DNA from: Nautilus pompilius
Taxonomy: Eukaryota; Mollusca; Cephalopoda; Nautilida; Nautilidae
Assembly (NCBI GenBank): GCA_018389105.1
Contig: JACATO010001464.1
Location: 124,001-188,000 of the forward strand
Reading direction: 5' to 3'
Length of the DNA stretch: 64,000 bases
This document shows positions 50,096-62,439 of this stretch, one piece after another. Position numbers and translations under genes: made by a program. The first letter of the stretch is position 1. Each line of letters opens with the position of its first letter. The notes under the pieces are model-generated. The model made no database searches and was not told the DNA's origin. It saw nothing but the letters and a program-made list of their open reading frames with translations.

Positions 50096-50720
50096 AACAT
50101 CTAATTAGAGAGTGAGTCGTGCAGGCGGCGGGTGACCGCTAGTTTCTCCGCCAGCGAGCTACGACAGAGGCTTTCTTTTACTTTAGTCACCGTTCGAGAT
50201 TTACCGCTCTCTCGGACTGGGAAGCGAACGTCGATCAGAGTTGCAAACGTGTCGCCGGTGACACCATGAAAGGCGCCCACGCACCCACCCTCCTGTTTTC
50301 TAGTCCAGCCGTCTCGGGACTCCGCCACTCTCGAGACCTTTAACGTCCGCTGGTCAACCACTGTTCCGTCGGCGATCAACCGTGATCCCGTGTCGCGTCC
50401 GGGAATGGATTTGACACAGACCGACACCGTTCTATCAACGTCCGAATGGCCGCGCGGGGAGGACTTAGATCTCCACGGGATCCCTGTCCGAAGACGTCTA
50501 GATGTCAGGGCCGGTCACCCGTGTCCGCTTTACGGCACCCCGCTCTCTGTTTGCGAGCGAGGCGATGACTGTGAAAGAGATCAGCGGGGGAAAATTGGCG
50601 GAGGAGGGCAAACAGGATGCCGATTATGCATGGCTCTGTGGTGTCTCGTTTTCGCCACGGGGTGTCGCCACGGTAGATGTGTTTGGCCGCCGTCTTCTGA
50701 AAATAACCGGCCGCTTTATA
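50096..50720. promoter_or_regulatory. CpG-rich block, possible promoter or first exon
   Basis: Dense CpG over about 600 bp with abrupt return to AT-rich sequence near 50720. Open frames of 108 (-), 119 (+) and 145 (+) codons overlap; the longest (50502-50939) runs out into AT-rich sequence and has no recognised domain. As with the block at 1320, a role in transcription is plausible only from composition. Confidence 0.3.
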
Positions 50721-50939
50721 AAGATAGCCTTTTATATGAAACTAATTAAGAAGTATCCAACTAAGACGGACAATGAGTTTATTTCAGAGAGGGATTTGGT
50801 CAATTTAGCCTACTGTCAGGTGTGGCTAGAATATTGTATGGTTACCAACAAAACACGTGAAATTCCCCTTCCGTTCCTTTTATATATAGTGATACATTTG
50901 TTAATTTGGCATAGCGAACGGGAAAAAATGTGGATATAA

Positions 50940-53900
50940 AATTCCTTTTTAAAACAAAATTACTTGTTCTGACAACAACAAAAGAAATATTTGTAGCTTG
51001 TTTTTTTTGTGTTTCTTGTAAGATTTTGATCTGTCATATTAAACAGATTGTACACAACTCTGTGGTGAAAACAGCGCTCGGGCTTAATATGAAAAGTAAA
51101 TTTAAATATCTTGGTTTTAAATTTGTTTTGGTTTTGTTAACTTACCTGGGTTTATTGTTTGCTTTCTGTTTTATTTGTTGGATTATCCTTGGTCCGGCCT
51201 CTATTCTAAATGTTCCCTTGTCGTAGTTATCAAGTGCTGACTTTATCCGTTTTTCTGTACAAGTGAAAAAGATCGGAGGCTATAATATAAACGGAGAGTA
51301 TTTATAATAAATGAAGGAGAAGAAACTGTTCGGGAGAAATCATTTCTGAATTGTTGATTTTCTAATTGCAGTGCTGGAAGTATACCTTATTTTTATTGAA
51401 ATTTCGGAAACTTTAAACCTATTTTGTATGGGTGACGCAAGGCCATACACAGCCAACTTCAAATTCGTCATAGTCGTTCAGTGTTGTGTTCTATATGATG
51501 AATCAGTGGATCTTTATGTCACTAAAACAAGATGGCGGTCTCCAAATCGTAGATATACTAAATATAAACTTATTTGATTACTTTTATTTATTAAACAAAA
51601 TCGAAAACAGGAGCAAAAGGTTTTTGATGTTTTGCTGTTATAAAAGATAATTATTTCGGCCCTTTCTTGCACTATTTAGAGAAATGGCGATTGATTTTGT
51701 GACATTGTAAGTTGACGATATATGATGGACCGCTGTCTGCCCATCTGAGATAGAGATCACAGAACCATGCATCAGGTTGTAACAATGATCGAGCCTCGCT
51801 AACCTGCTGTGCTCTATCTCGCCCCACCGCTGTATTTCTTACCGCAACCACTAGAAAGAGAATAAACATATTGGGCCGTTAGTATTATAATAAGCTCTCG
51901 CTGGAGGGTGAAGCCGTAGTGATAACTGGCTTCTTAACGTCGCAGCCATATGACTCTGATTTTTATTTGATTCATTGGTGTGGACTGGCACTAATATAAC
52001 GATAAAAGAAATTTCATATTCACTCTGATAAAGGTGTAAGTTGCATTTGCATCCTCTGAAATATTGTTTTGCCCGTATTTGATCATGGGGTCACAACTTC
52101 CGGCAGAAAGACGGAGTAACTTGCCTTACATACAAAAGTGCTGCAGCGACACAAGATGCAGAATAGACTGCAATTGTTTTTCTGAGTTTCACAGACTTTT
52201 GATTTAAATCTCATTCTGATGGGAAACTAAGAGCCAAATAATGAAGGCAATTAAATAAATACCCACAGCACCACCATCAGTAACAGGAGAGATTCCACAT
52301 CTTGCATGGCACACCCTTACACACTGCGAGAGTGATCCTCTCAAATACTGGTAGTGGATTTCTGTGCCGAAACCCCGCGATGTTCTAATTGTCAAGAAAT
52401 GGATCTGTACCGCGGAGTGACTTTTAAATTTTTTAAAGAGCCGTAACACTGTACGTCATCTGTTAATCTACAACGGGCGAGGGTTCTAGGAGATAAATCG
52501 TCATTTTGTGACCAATGTAATCAGACATCAGGATAGGCAAATAATTGAAAGCAAATTGTCCAACACGATTAGATTTTTCTTATCGTCGTCGGGGCAACTG
52601 AAGAAGCTAACAACAGAACAGACTACTATTCAGATCGCATGTAGGAAATTAGAATCAAATGCAGGAAATTGGGGTATATTAGGGCTTGCTGAAAAGGCGA
52701 CGTTGGGCTGTGTTCCGAAATTGATTTTCTCTTTGGACGGTCCAAGCACGGATTTATCGCCCTTTAAGATCTGTGTCACGTGTTTTTTTTTTTTTTTTTC
52801 TTCCTTCCAATAAAACTCGATTGCTGTTTCGTTGAGCTTTTCTGTAAAATGTGCTTTCTTATCTCGCTTCTTTAGGTAAACTGAAAGTGGTGTACGCCAT
52901 TTCTTTTTCTTTTACATTTTGTGTTAATATATAAATCGCTGTACCGACGCCTGATTTTGCTTAATCTGCGATTTGCTGCGTTCAGGCTTTTCGATTTGTC
53001 ACAGAAATTGTATCCTTGCTAAACTAAACGTGTTATTAATTTGAGGTAGTAAAAAAATAGGCAAAAATAATACTTTACCAAACTAGTACGAAGCCGATCT
53101 GTTAGTAAAAGCCTGCAGCCTGAGCCGGACTTGGGGTCGGGTACCTGTTATACTGATTCCATTTTTCCTATGTAGCAACATTATACTTTTCCCTCCCTGT
53201 TTATTGAGTTAGTATTTAATAAAAATAAAATTTAAGCGCCTTAATCTTACTTTAAATAAGTTTTGTAAGCTGAAATCACATGTATTGCCAGTGGAGGCGG
53301 TGGACGGTAGATGCTAAACATAAAGAGCTGTTCCAATTAGCAAATGAAACAACAAAAAAGCGGATAACACTACAGACCAAACACCCAGATTTGGAGATTA
53401 GCGTCGGCTGAAAAGATTATCTTTGCGCGACATTTATATCCGTCATACTTAATAATATCTTCATATCGTAAATATTATTATGAATAATTCGGTCTGTTTT
53501 CTTTTTTTTTTTAGATAAAGTCTAATTAAGCATTCAGATCAAAAGCGATTTTAATCGTTACATCTGTTCTTAATACCGATAGTAGATATTCAGTAAGCAG
53601 ACATTAGAAATGACTTAGCGCCCGGATTATCGCCCAGTTACCCCCCTTCCCACAAGTTTGTGGCTTCATTCCGTCTCTATAATGAGGCATCCTTACATCT
53701 GTTTACTTACTGTCTTCTTTCTCTGTTGATTTATTGGACTTTTTAGAAAATTTTAGGTATTTTTTTTTTAAAGAAAAGAAATTGATTAAAGAACTAAGCA
53801 CGGTGAATGAGCTCAGTAGTCGGGTGTAAACGCTTAATCTCTCCGGGATTAATTCATACTTCGTTAACAAAGCAATTTGTACCCCGAAATTCAGGAATAA

Positions 53901-55823
53901 AATTATTATATTACTTTACACGCACGAGAGAAAGTTTCTTCACATAAACAGAATTTCGAGAGCGAGAAAGATTTATTTTAAATCATATTTCAGCACTGTG
54001 TTGTTGCCCGATTACCACGGTGAGTAATAAAATAATAAAATAATTTAAAAAAATAAAAAAAAAATTTCGTTTTTTGCGTGCGTCCCTTAAGCGATGCCGA
54101 GTTCATCATTTTAACATTTCCATTTCCATCTCGCTTTTGGTGACTGGCAAAATCTGAAATCCTCGCCATGACGAATTTTGGATTTCGCTCCCCCGAGGGA
54201 CGACAGGGTTTTGGTTCTCGAGCAAGCAGCTGCGCTAAATATGTCACGTTCGCATGTTAGGGGGGGGGGAGAAACAACAAAAGAACGATAGCGCTGGGGC
54301 GAAGGTTAAGAAAAGAGAGAGAGAGAGGACTACTGCTCGAACTGTAAAATTCCCCCTTCGCTTGGCTCCGAGATAGAATCCTCGTCGTTTCTTTGAGACG
54401 GCGACGTGGCAATTATAGAGAGAAGATGATGGAAGCCTCAAAGTAGGCGGAGCAAAGATTGTGATTAGAAGATAGCTATTTAAAATTCGTAAAAAGAGAG
54501 AAGAATTATTTAAATAACTCTAGCGGTAGGAAATTAACGGGTCAGGTAACTGCCCGGTAAATCATCACGCCCTGGTGGATGTATCACCTGGGATTGCACG
54601 ACACCGCACCTTGGAGATGAGAACCGAGGAAAAACTCGAATAAAGTAAAAGTTTTCAGGGTATACCGCAAAAGATCCAGAGAACCGTGGTCTTTGTTAAT
54701 TCAGTATCTGTATATTTTAAGAAGAATATAAATAACGGTAAAAGAAACATCTTGGGGACAAACGGATACAGCACAGATTCGAACAGAAGCCGGTCAAAAT
54801 CTTGATTTTACTAAAAAGAAGAAGAAGAAGATGAGCCCGGTACATCTGCATCTGACTAACTGGCGGAAAGAAGTCTCTTTTAGATGATGCTTCTTGACGC
54901 ACAAAAGGCGTCCTATCATTGAAATAAACATATAATAACTGCATCCACCGGGCATAAAAGCCCCCCGAGATAAGGTATCATGAAATAACATGCAACAACA
55001 TCTCGATAAACATCCGTATTTATGTAAAGACTCCTATCATTGGGAGAAGAGGGAATGGCTCGGCCAGTTCCAACGGCCTTTGAAATGGTGGCGTGACGAC
55101 CTAATGAACCAGAATTCTTTATTTTCTTGTCGTCGTTCATGCTTGAAACTTGGAATAACAGCATTTCTTCTTAAAGGAGGCTCACACATCGGCCGAACAA
55201 ACTCCGCTGACTAGCACCGACCCACTCATTACGTCACGTAATCAATACCCCGCCCCCAAGTTGTCTTGTCGACTATGAAAACGTCGCTGGTGTAAACAAC
55301 TCCCCTGTAATTTAAATATTCGGGTGTCAGGGTCACTTTACAGGGGGTCCACACGGGGTTTGGTCACAGGTGGTTAGAGTTAAATAATTAAGTCTGCGAG
55401 ATCCAGTGATAGAGATACGCTGAATGTTTCTTATGCAGAATTGTTGCTAATGGCACTTAGATTGAAAATAAATAGAAAAATGGACCGATTGTCGCGACTG
55501 TTCTCGTGCTGACAGGATAAATATTAAATTCCAAGAAGCGTTTAGTAAGCCGAACCATTTCACTTAGTTTAACTGAACTATAGCGCATGCATAGTGAGTG
55601 ACCCGCCTCTTTGAGAAGTCATTTTTCGTATCATCGCGTGATCAGTCAATCGAACCAGACGAGCAGCACGGGCTTTGTTTACCATCCCGCGACATCGTTC
55701 ACTGTCAAGGCTCGTAAAATCAACTAAATTTTAATTTTTTCGTCTATTGCAAAGAGTTAAGTTGACATCTTTGTTTGTGGGTGTGTGTGTTTTAGGTAGC
55801 AGATTAATTATTCATACGTATAT
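50940..55823. other. Long unique AT-rich region, no gene seen
   Basis: No transposon ends, SINE boxes or domain-bearing frames recognised. T-runs lie near 52782-52799 and a G-run near 54259-54269. A CAG-bounded 26-nt segment before GTGAGT (53994-54019) was noted but is too short to call. Confidence 0.5.
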
Positions 55824-55862
55824 GGAGAGAGAGAGAGAGAGAGATGACGTTGGTACAGAGAG

Positions 55863-55909
<47 letters not shown>

Positions 55910-55922
55910 GTTGTACAGAGAG

Positions 55923-55980
<58 letters not shown>

Positions 55981-56050
55981 ATGACGTTGGTACAGAGAGA
56001 TTGAGAGAGAGAGGAGAGAGAGAGAGAGAGATGACGTTTGGTACAGAGAG

Positions 56051-56085
<35 letters not shown>

Positions 56086-56241
56086 GTTTGGTACAGAGAG
56101 ATGAGAGAGAGAGATAGATGGGGACGTCAGTACAGAGAGAGATGACGTCAGTACAAGGAGAGAGAGAGAGAGATGACGTCAGTACAAAGGAGAGAGAGAG
56201 AGATGACGTCAGTACAGAGAAGAGAGAGAGAGAGAGAGGAG

Positions 56242-56288
<47 letters not shown>
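55824..56288 (+). repeat. AG-rich array with repeated TGACGT(CA/TG)GTACAGAG cores
   Basis: About nine cores occur between (AG)n tracts. The first five are TGACGTTGGTACAGAG-like (from 55845 to about 56100, often followed by ATTGAGAG). The later ones, from 56124, are GACGTCAGTACA-like with the intact CRE palindrome. The array is the reverse-complement counterpart of the one at 48913-49242. Long Glu/Arg frames across it are artefacts. Confidence 0.95.
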
Positions 56289-56289
<1 letters not shown>

Positions 56290-56290
<1 letters not shown>

Positions 56291-59200
56291 TTTCTGCGCA
56301 GGTGGGATTGAAAGAGCTGGCCAAGGTTCGAAATAAACCTAAAGTTGCGTGGAAGTTGCCAAGAACCGAGGAGTGAACTTTTACATAAATTCTTTTTCCC
56401 AAGGTTCTGTTGTTTTGGCAAGAAGACGACTGAAGATTGTTTAAAAGACGAGACGAGCAGGTTTTTTGGTGATGGCCCAGACTATCTTATATAGAAGCTC
56501 ACTCGTGGCACAGTTTATATACCAAAACAGATTTTGCAATCTCGTCCGAAGTTTTGGGATTCATCTTTACTTCTCGCGTTAAAAGTTCTTTTGTTTGTCG
56601 GGTATAAATATGCAACTGGTTATGACTCTACTGAACTTGTAATACCGTATAAGGTTGGAGTGAAACTACATGAGATATGAGCTACAAACACGCATGGACG
56701 ATCTGATATACTGTACAGATATGGATAGTTTTGTATATCGACGATAAATCTTCCAACACTATAAGATTAATTATGCGCAGAGTGATGCAATGTCGAGAAA
56801 ATATCTCAAAAGATCTACATATTTAAAAAAAAAAAAGATTTTAATGAAACGAAGAAACTTTGTTAAAAAAAGGGTGAGTGGCTTTATATACTGCGCACTC
56901 ATACGCGTGGCACTATACAATGAGCAGATACAGAGGGTATGTATCAAAAAAGCAATTCTGAATAATATGGATGCATTTCAGTACCACACATTGAGAAAAT
57001 ATTAACCCTGTCATACAGCGAACAGAAAAGAAGAAAAACATTTTGAGATGATCAGATATCACAGAAACAAACCTTAAACCTAAACAAGGTATTTGGATAT
57101 CAAAATAGTGAATACGATGATCGCGTTAAACATGTTTTTAGGCACAGTAAACAACCACATATTAATGTATTTCCAATTCATTGATTTATAGCAGTGGATA
57201 ATATTGGGGCTGTTCAAATGGAACTCGTCCGGATACAATCACGACGAAGTTGTTTCGGTCGGGCTGGCAGATAAAGTTCAAAAGAAGTCAGAAGTACGAG
57301 GCTGACAGCGGAATAGCGAGTCAAGCTTTCGATGAAATATTTGGCACACTGCAAGAACCAGGAAGCCCAGAGAAAGGGAGAAAAAGTATAGTATCATAGT
57401 AAGAGGTACTGGCAACTATGACGTCACTGGCATTTATTGCCAGCAGTAAATTTCGACGTAGTAGTCTTTCGTAAAGAGATATGTCAAAACAACACGGGCG
57501 TCTTATCTGAACTTTAAAGACTTATATCCGCATTGGCTTGTCGTGTAAGTGCGGCGTCGCGTGGTGATGCCCCGATAAAGTACAGTAAGGTGTCTGTGAA
57601 GAACGGACTTTACAGTCTGCATGAAGGAAGGGGACTCCGACATCAAACAACGTATCCTCCCCCACAAGTCTTCCTTTTTAGTAAAATACATCCATGCGAT
57701 ATCTTTAAATATTAACTAAAGGGAATCTGTAGCTTTTTATAGTTATTGTTTTACACGATCGTTATTTTTTTACATTAAAGATGTTACTAAATGACAGATG
57801 TTACTTTGTGCTGCCGCATCTTATTGGTGGCTGTTTATATATATATAAAAAGACATTCTTCAAATGCATCCAGGAGTTTGGCGGGTGATGTCACAGGAGA
57901 AATGGACCATTTTGCTTTAAATGGAGTCGTACATTTTTTGGAGAAAGTTGGCCCCTTCTTCTTATTTTATTGTTTTTTTTTCCAGTTAGCATCACCACGC
58001 GACGTGTGATGGCGAAGAAAACAGGTCGTCTTCTCTTCAATTGAAAATTGAATGCGCCTCCATGGGCCCTGTCGTTATTTCCGCTACAACGGAAACTGAT
58101 AGGTGGACGGCGCTCATTAGAACGGTCACATGGAAGCACTTAGGGTAAATTAATGTGGACTTTCTCCCCGAGGGTCGCGCCACGAGCCTGTGAATCACAG
58201 TAGCGGGTGTAGGAACGGGATGGGGGCGGTGAAGCGTTAATGGAGACCGGATTTAGCTGCGCACACACCCGGTACCCGACAGCCTATCCTCGGGACACAT
58301 GTTAGCTCCCTACACGAGTGTATGTATGGTGTGTGTGTGTGTGCGTTTTAATACAACCCTTTGTTCTCTTTTAAGCGAATAAAACCCGAACCGTTCAATG
58401 TTCAACTTTTATGAATAATTTAAAACAACATCAGCAGATGTCACAGGTCAAGAAACAAACAGGGGAGAGGGGACGAAATTCAAGCTTTTACAACTAAAAC
58501 TTTTATATCTTTGCGCATTAAATAACCCAGAAATACCGTCTTACGCACGAATTTACACGACATTCATATTTTTTATTCGTAAAGTCGTGTAACTACCTGT
58601 CGGGACCGTCTGCTTACGGCAGTAATAGAGGAAAGGTGAAAGGGGCTCTGTGGTGTGGCGAGTTTGCCTTAATCCTAAACTGTCGGTCAGTCTGTCGCAA
58701 CAGCACTCAACGGGCCAGTGACCAAACAGGCACTTATGAATGTGTACAGCGGGAGAGGTGGAATTCTTTGTTAATATTAATGATTTAAAAAATGAAGCCA
58801 CTGAAAATATTTAAATATTTACCAAAACAATTTTTTATACAGGTAAAAAAAGTTTTAAAAAGCCACTCTTGCTGGGCCGTATAATTCTTCAACAAGACAA
58901 TCTCTCTTTGAATGCTAATGGTGCAAAGCTCGCTGGCCATCATATTTATCTTGGAAAAATAAATTAAAAACACAAGCGTTATTCAGGTAAATTGGCAATT
59001 AGTTTTTAAATCACAAGGAAGGATCTATTACTCATTTATCACCCTTTTTTAGAGGTTCGTTTAATAGACTCTACAGCATTTAAAGAATTATTCAAATACC
59101 TATTTGGCTTTTCTGTTTCCTCTATTTTACTTTGACATATTAGACAACCTACATGGACGTCTTGGTCCATCCTTTATCTGATCGCGCAGAAATCACATCG

Positions 59201-60747
59201 TATTTACTTACAATATGCCGCCTATATTAACAAAAATATCACACACACACACACACACACACAAAACGCGGACGAATCAGTCGTACAACTTCATTTTAGC
59301 CGGATATCATCTGATTTTCTTCACGAAAAAAAAGTCTAAAGCAATAATAAAAAGAAGAAGAAGAAAAAGGCGGAGTAAGGTTCAGTGGAGGGACGCAGTG
59401 GTTCTCGGTTTGTGTTAATGTCTCGCACAGGCGATCGACGGTGCACGTGCAGGACCTAACCGGAAATCACGTGTCTTTTTTTAAAAATTTAATGCCGTTT
59501 TTTTTACTTAAACTCGGAAAAAAGCAAAATGGCCGAGTCGGTTCCACTCGCAGACGCTCGTTGTCTCACTTCGAGGTGAACTGTCAGCTCAGATATTGTT
59601 GGAGGACTTCGCGTCGTGGGCGCGACGAAGAACCTCGTCTGGGAGATTTGGAGAGTTGACAATTACAGCGCCGTTAACACAGATTATAATCGATGGCTGT
59701 CGAGGAACTCTCTGAGTGAAATGCTTCAATGGCAAAATAAAATTTATGTTAATTTCTCGAGCGCCCACACTGCGTCGTAACTCCCTAAACTCCCCCCCCC
59801 AAAAGAGGTCCGCTAACTGAATTTAATCTCATCAGTTTGGAAATTTGCGACAACCCGTCGGTTTCTGCCTGAAGCGCGAATTTAAAGTCCTTCCTATGTC
59901 AATGCTTACGCAGGGAGAGAGAGATGATGCAGTTTCTTTGCACTTTACAGATACTCGCGATTCCGCAGAATGGTACAGAGAACCGTCTTTCGAGATGGAT
60001 GCCGGCTTATAAAAGAAACTTTTTGAAAAAACTGACTTAGTTTTTCTTTAGTCTCCACTGTATTTGACAAATGCTTGTCGTTGCCAAGCCACACGAACAA
60101 CCATAAAACTCTATTACGTGATGCCGAGTAAATGCCGTTTAAATGTGGTCTCATATTTCTTTCGTAGCCGGTCGGTAAACGAGACATTTTATCCAGAGAA
60201 AGCGCTCAACGAAAGCCGTCTTCACTTCGCCTTTAATAACTGGCCCCCCCAAAAAAAGGCAAAAGATTCTCTTCACATGGCATTTTCTGTCGTTTATTTT
60301 TTAATATGGCGTCAACTACATATCAACGCGGCCTTTCGGTTATTTATGCGACGCGTTAAAGGTAAAATCAAGGTGAATTTTTGTCAGATGTCGGTCTTTG
60401 TTTCGTGGAGTGTAAAAAGAGGAAAATGCAGCAAAACACTTGCGCCCTCTGGTGGGAAAGATCAGCTCCGATTGTGTTCTCTTAGAATGTGTGCATTTTT
60501 CTAATGTTACAGATATTCTTCTCAACTTAAACCACGATAGAAAAATTATAATTTGAAAGTGTGTGCTGAATTTTGAGTATTCATCAACGAGCGTTATATT
60601 AAACATAAGTAAATACTCTCTCAGAAGACGAGTTAAATGGCGATATAATAACGAGGAAAACGTAAATTAAAAATTGATATAGAAATGCGACCCTCTATAT
60701 TTTTGCAAGCTTAGAAATAAATTTTTAGAGAAAGCGTTTTCGAAAAA

Positions 60748-60750
<3 letters not shown>
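56290..60750. other. Unique region with one CA tract, no gene seen
   Basis: AT-rich with CpG-rich patches (about 58060-58300 and 59540-59660). No domain-bearing frame, SINE or transposon was recognised. Confidence 0.5.
59240..59263. repeat. (AC)n microsatellite
   Basis: About 11 AC units. Confidence 0.9.

Positions 60751-60808
<58 letters not shown>
60751..60808. repeat. (CA)n microsatellite
   Basis: About 28 uninterrupted CA units. Confidence 0.97.
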
Positions 60809-60809
<1 letters not shown>

Positions 60810-60810
<1 letters not shown>

Positions 60811-61700
60811 GATCAATAGGACTGACCGTGCATCTTTAAAATTTGCGTTAATCTAATTCCATAATCCTTTTCAAGAAAATTAAACAAACTTTCTCAGCGT
60901 CGGTCGTATGACGTAACACGGCGTCGGTCTTCCCTCGGTGGGATTAAGACAGATTGGCTTCGGAGGGAAAGCTCCGAGACATTTTCTTCACTTGGAGCGA
61001 AGAATTCAAGCTGTTTGTCTTAATTTAAAACGAGTTTAGGACACGAGATGCTTTGAGACATTGCATCTACGCCACCCAGTAAATAGAATTTGGCTGCGAA
61101 CGTTTATTAGGGCTGCCACATTAACGGTTTTTGTTGTTCTATTAAATCTTAACTATGTGTTCATTTCCCAGGCCCGCAGTGATTAAAGGAAAGCAAGGTC
61201 GATCTGTCTGGAAGTTAAGTTATTGTGAAGCATCTGCTCCAAGAATTTACATAGCTGACAACAGAAAGTACATTTTAGATGTCGTCGGGTGATTAGGATG
61301 TATTCGCCCGATGTCTTAATAAACAAAGAAGACAGACACAAAAGACGGCCAGGATGTCTTCGCCCTAACAAAATTAGGATTGGAGACGCTGGACAAGTAA
61401 ACCAAAAGATTTCACATGTTCTTTAATATGCTACAAAAACAACAACTGACTGCGGATAGGATGCTTGCATTAGAATTTTTTTTATCAAAAACGAAAGTTT
61501 TGCTCACCGAAGCAGCTTTAACCGGTTAAATCAGGGGGCAGACCGAAAAAAACTGTGAAGTGGGTAGACCCATCCGGAAAACACGAATTAGCCAAACCCC
61601 TGTCTTCCGGAAAAAGCGAAAACCTTTTCCTCGCTCAAAGACCAGGGGCCACGTTTGACTTTTTTAGAAGCGACTTCTCAACCTACGATTTGCCTCGGCG
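60810..61700. other. Spacer, no gene seen
   Basis: CpG-rich near 60900-61000, otherwise mixed. It leads into the candidate exon at 61704. Confidence 0.45.
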
Positions 61701-61703
61701 TGG

Positions 61704-61820
61704 ATGTCAAAAAATGGGAAGGAAAATGTCCTCAACCTTTGCAACGAGCAACTCACCTTGAACAGCAGCACCAATAACTCACGGTTCCTGATGACTGCCT
61801 GCCAGCAGCTGAAGAACAAG
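61704..61820 (+). CDS. Candidate first coding exon of an unknown gene
   Basis: An ATG at 61704 opens 39 codons reading MSKNGKENVLNLCNEQLT, LNSSTNNSRFLM and TACQQLKNK. The frame runs exactly to AAG followed by GTAAGA at 61821, a near-consensus splice donor in phase 0. The composition (Asn, Gln, Leu, Ser, Lys) is polar and mixed, unlike the biased chance frames nearby. The frame is open upstream to a TAG near 61668. I recognise no domain, and no downstream exon was identified in the remaining 2.2 kb. It may be the beginning of a gene continuing past the window, a non-coding transcript, or chance. Confidence 0.25.
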
Positions 61821-62262
61821 GTAAGAAATGGTTTTGTCAGCAAAACATCGTGATTTCCTTTAATGTAGCTGAGTGACAGAAGTTTGGCAAATACCTTTTA
61901 AAAAAAGGAGAAGATGATGAATAGAGAGATTAAGAAAGTGTTTAACTGCATTAAACAGACGTATTTATATAAATATTGCTTCCAGAGATCGATGGTAGTA
62001 GCGCTACTGTTGTTTCATACAAATAAGATTTCTCCATTTTCTGTTGTTGTTCAAACAGTTTCTCTGTCGAACATTTGATTGCTAATTGATCTTGATGGTT
62101 GACCATGATGGTATATATATTTCTAAGCGCATCCGCCCGTATTCCCAAACCTTTCTATACTTAACGCTAATTCAGCTGGCGGTTAGTTCTTGGTTGATTC
62201 TTTGCAGTTCAAAAGGCAAAATTCTTTGATCTTCTCTCGTAAATAAAACCACCTGACTTCGA

Positions 62263-62435
62263 GCAGCGCGATTGGCCTATTGAACTGCTAAGAGGGCGGG
62301 GGAGGGACTCAAGTTCGAATCTCGATCGGGACTGGCGAGATTTTTTGGAGCGTACTTTCGGCATTGGTTTCTCGATCTTCTTCGCCAGTCCGTCAAGGGG
62401 GTCTACTCCGTTTTTCTCCCACATTTGAAGATGAA
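62263..62435 (+). mobile_element. tRNA-derived SINE (copy 5)
   Basis: The head GCAGCGCGATTGGCCTATTG is an A-box-like region and CAAGTTCGAATCTCG (62310-62324) is a B box. The body ends with GTTTTTCTCCCACATTTGAA, the same tail motif as copies 1 and 2. The insertion is on the + strand. Confidence 0.75.
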
Positions 62436-62439
62436 GAGT

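Noticed and set aside
50502..50939. 145-codon frame as a host gene
   Set aside because: It begins in a CpG-rich block where stops are rare, ends in biased AT-rich sequence, shows no domain and overlaps other open frames.
53994..54019. 26-nt microexon between TTTCAG and GTGAGT
   Set aside because: Splice-like motifs of this quality occur by chance at this scale, and no neighbouring exons were found to support it.
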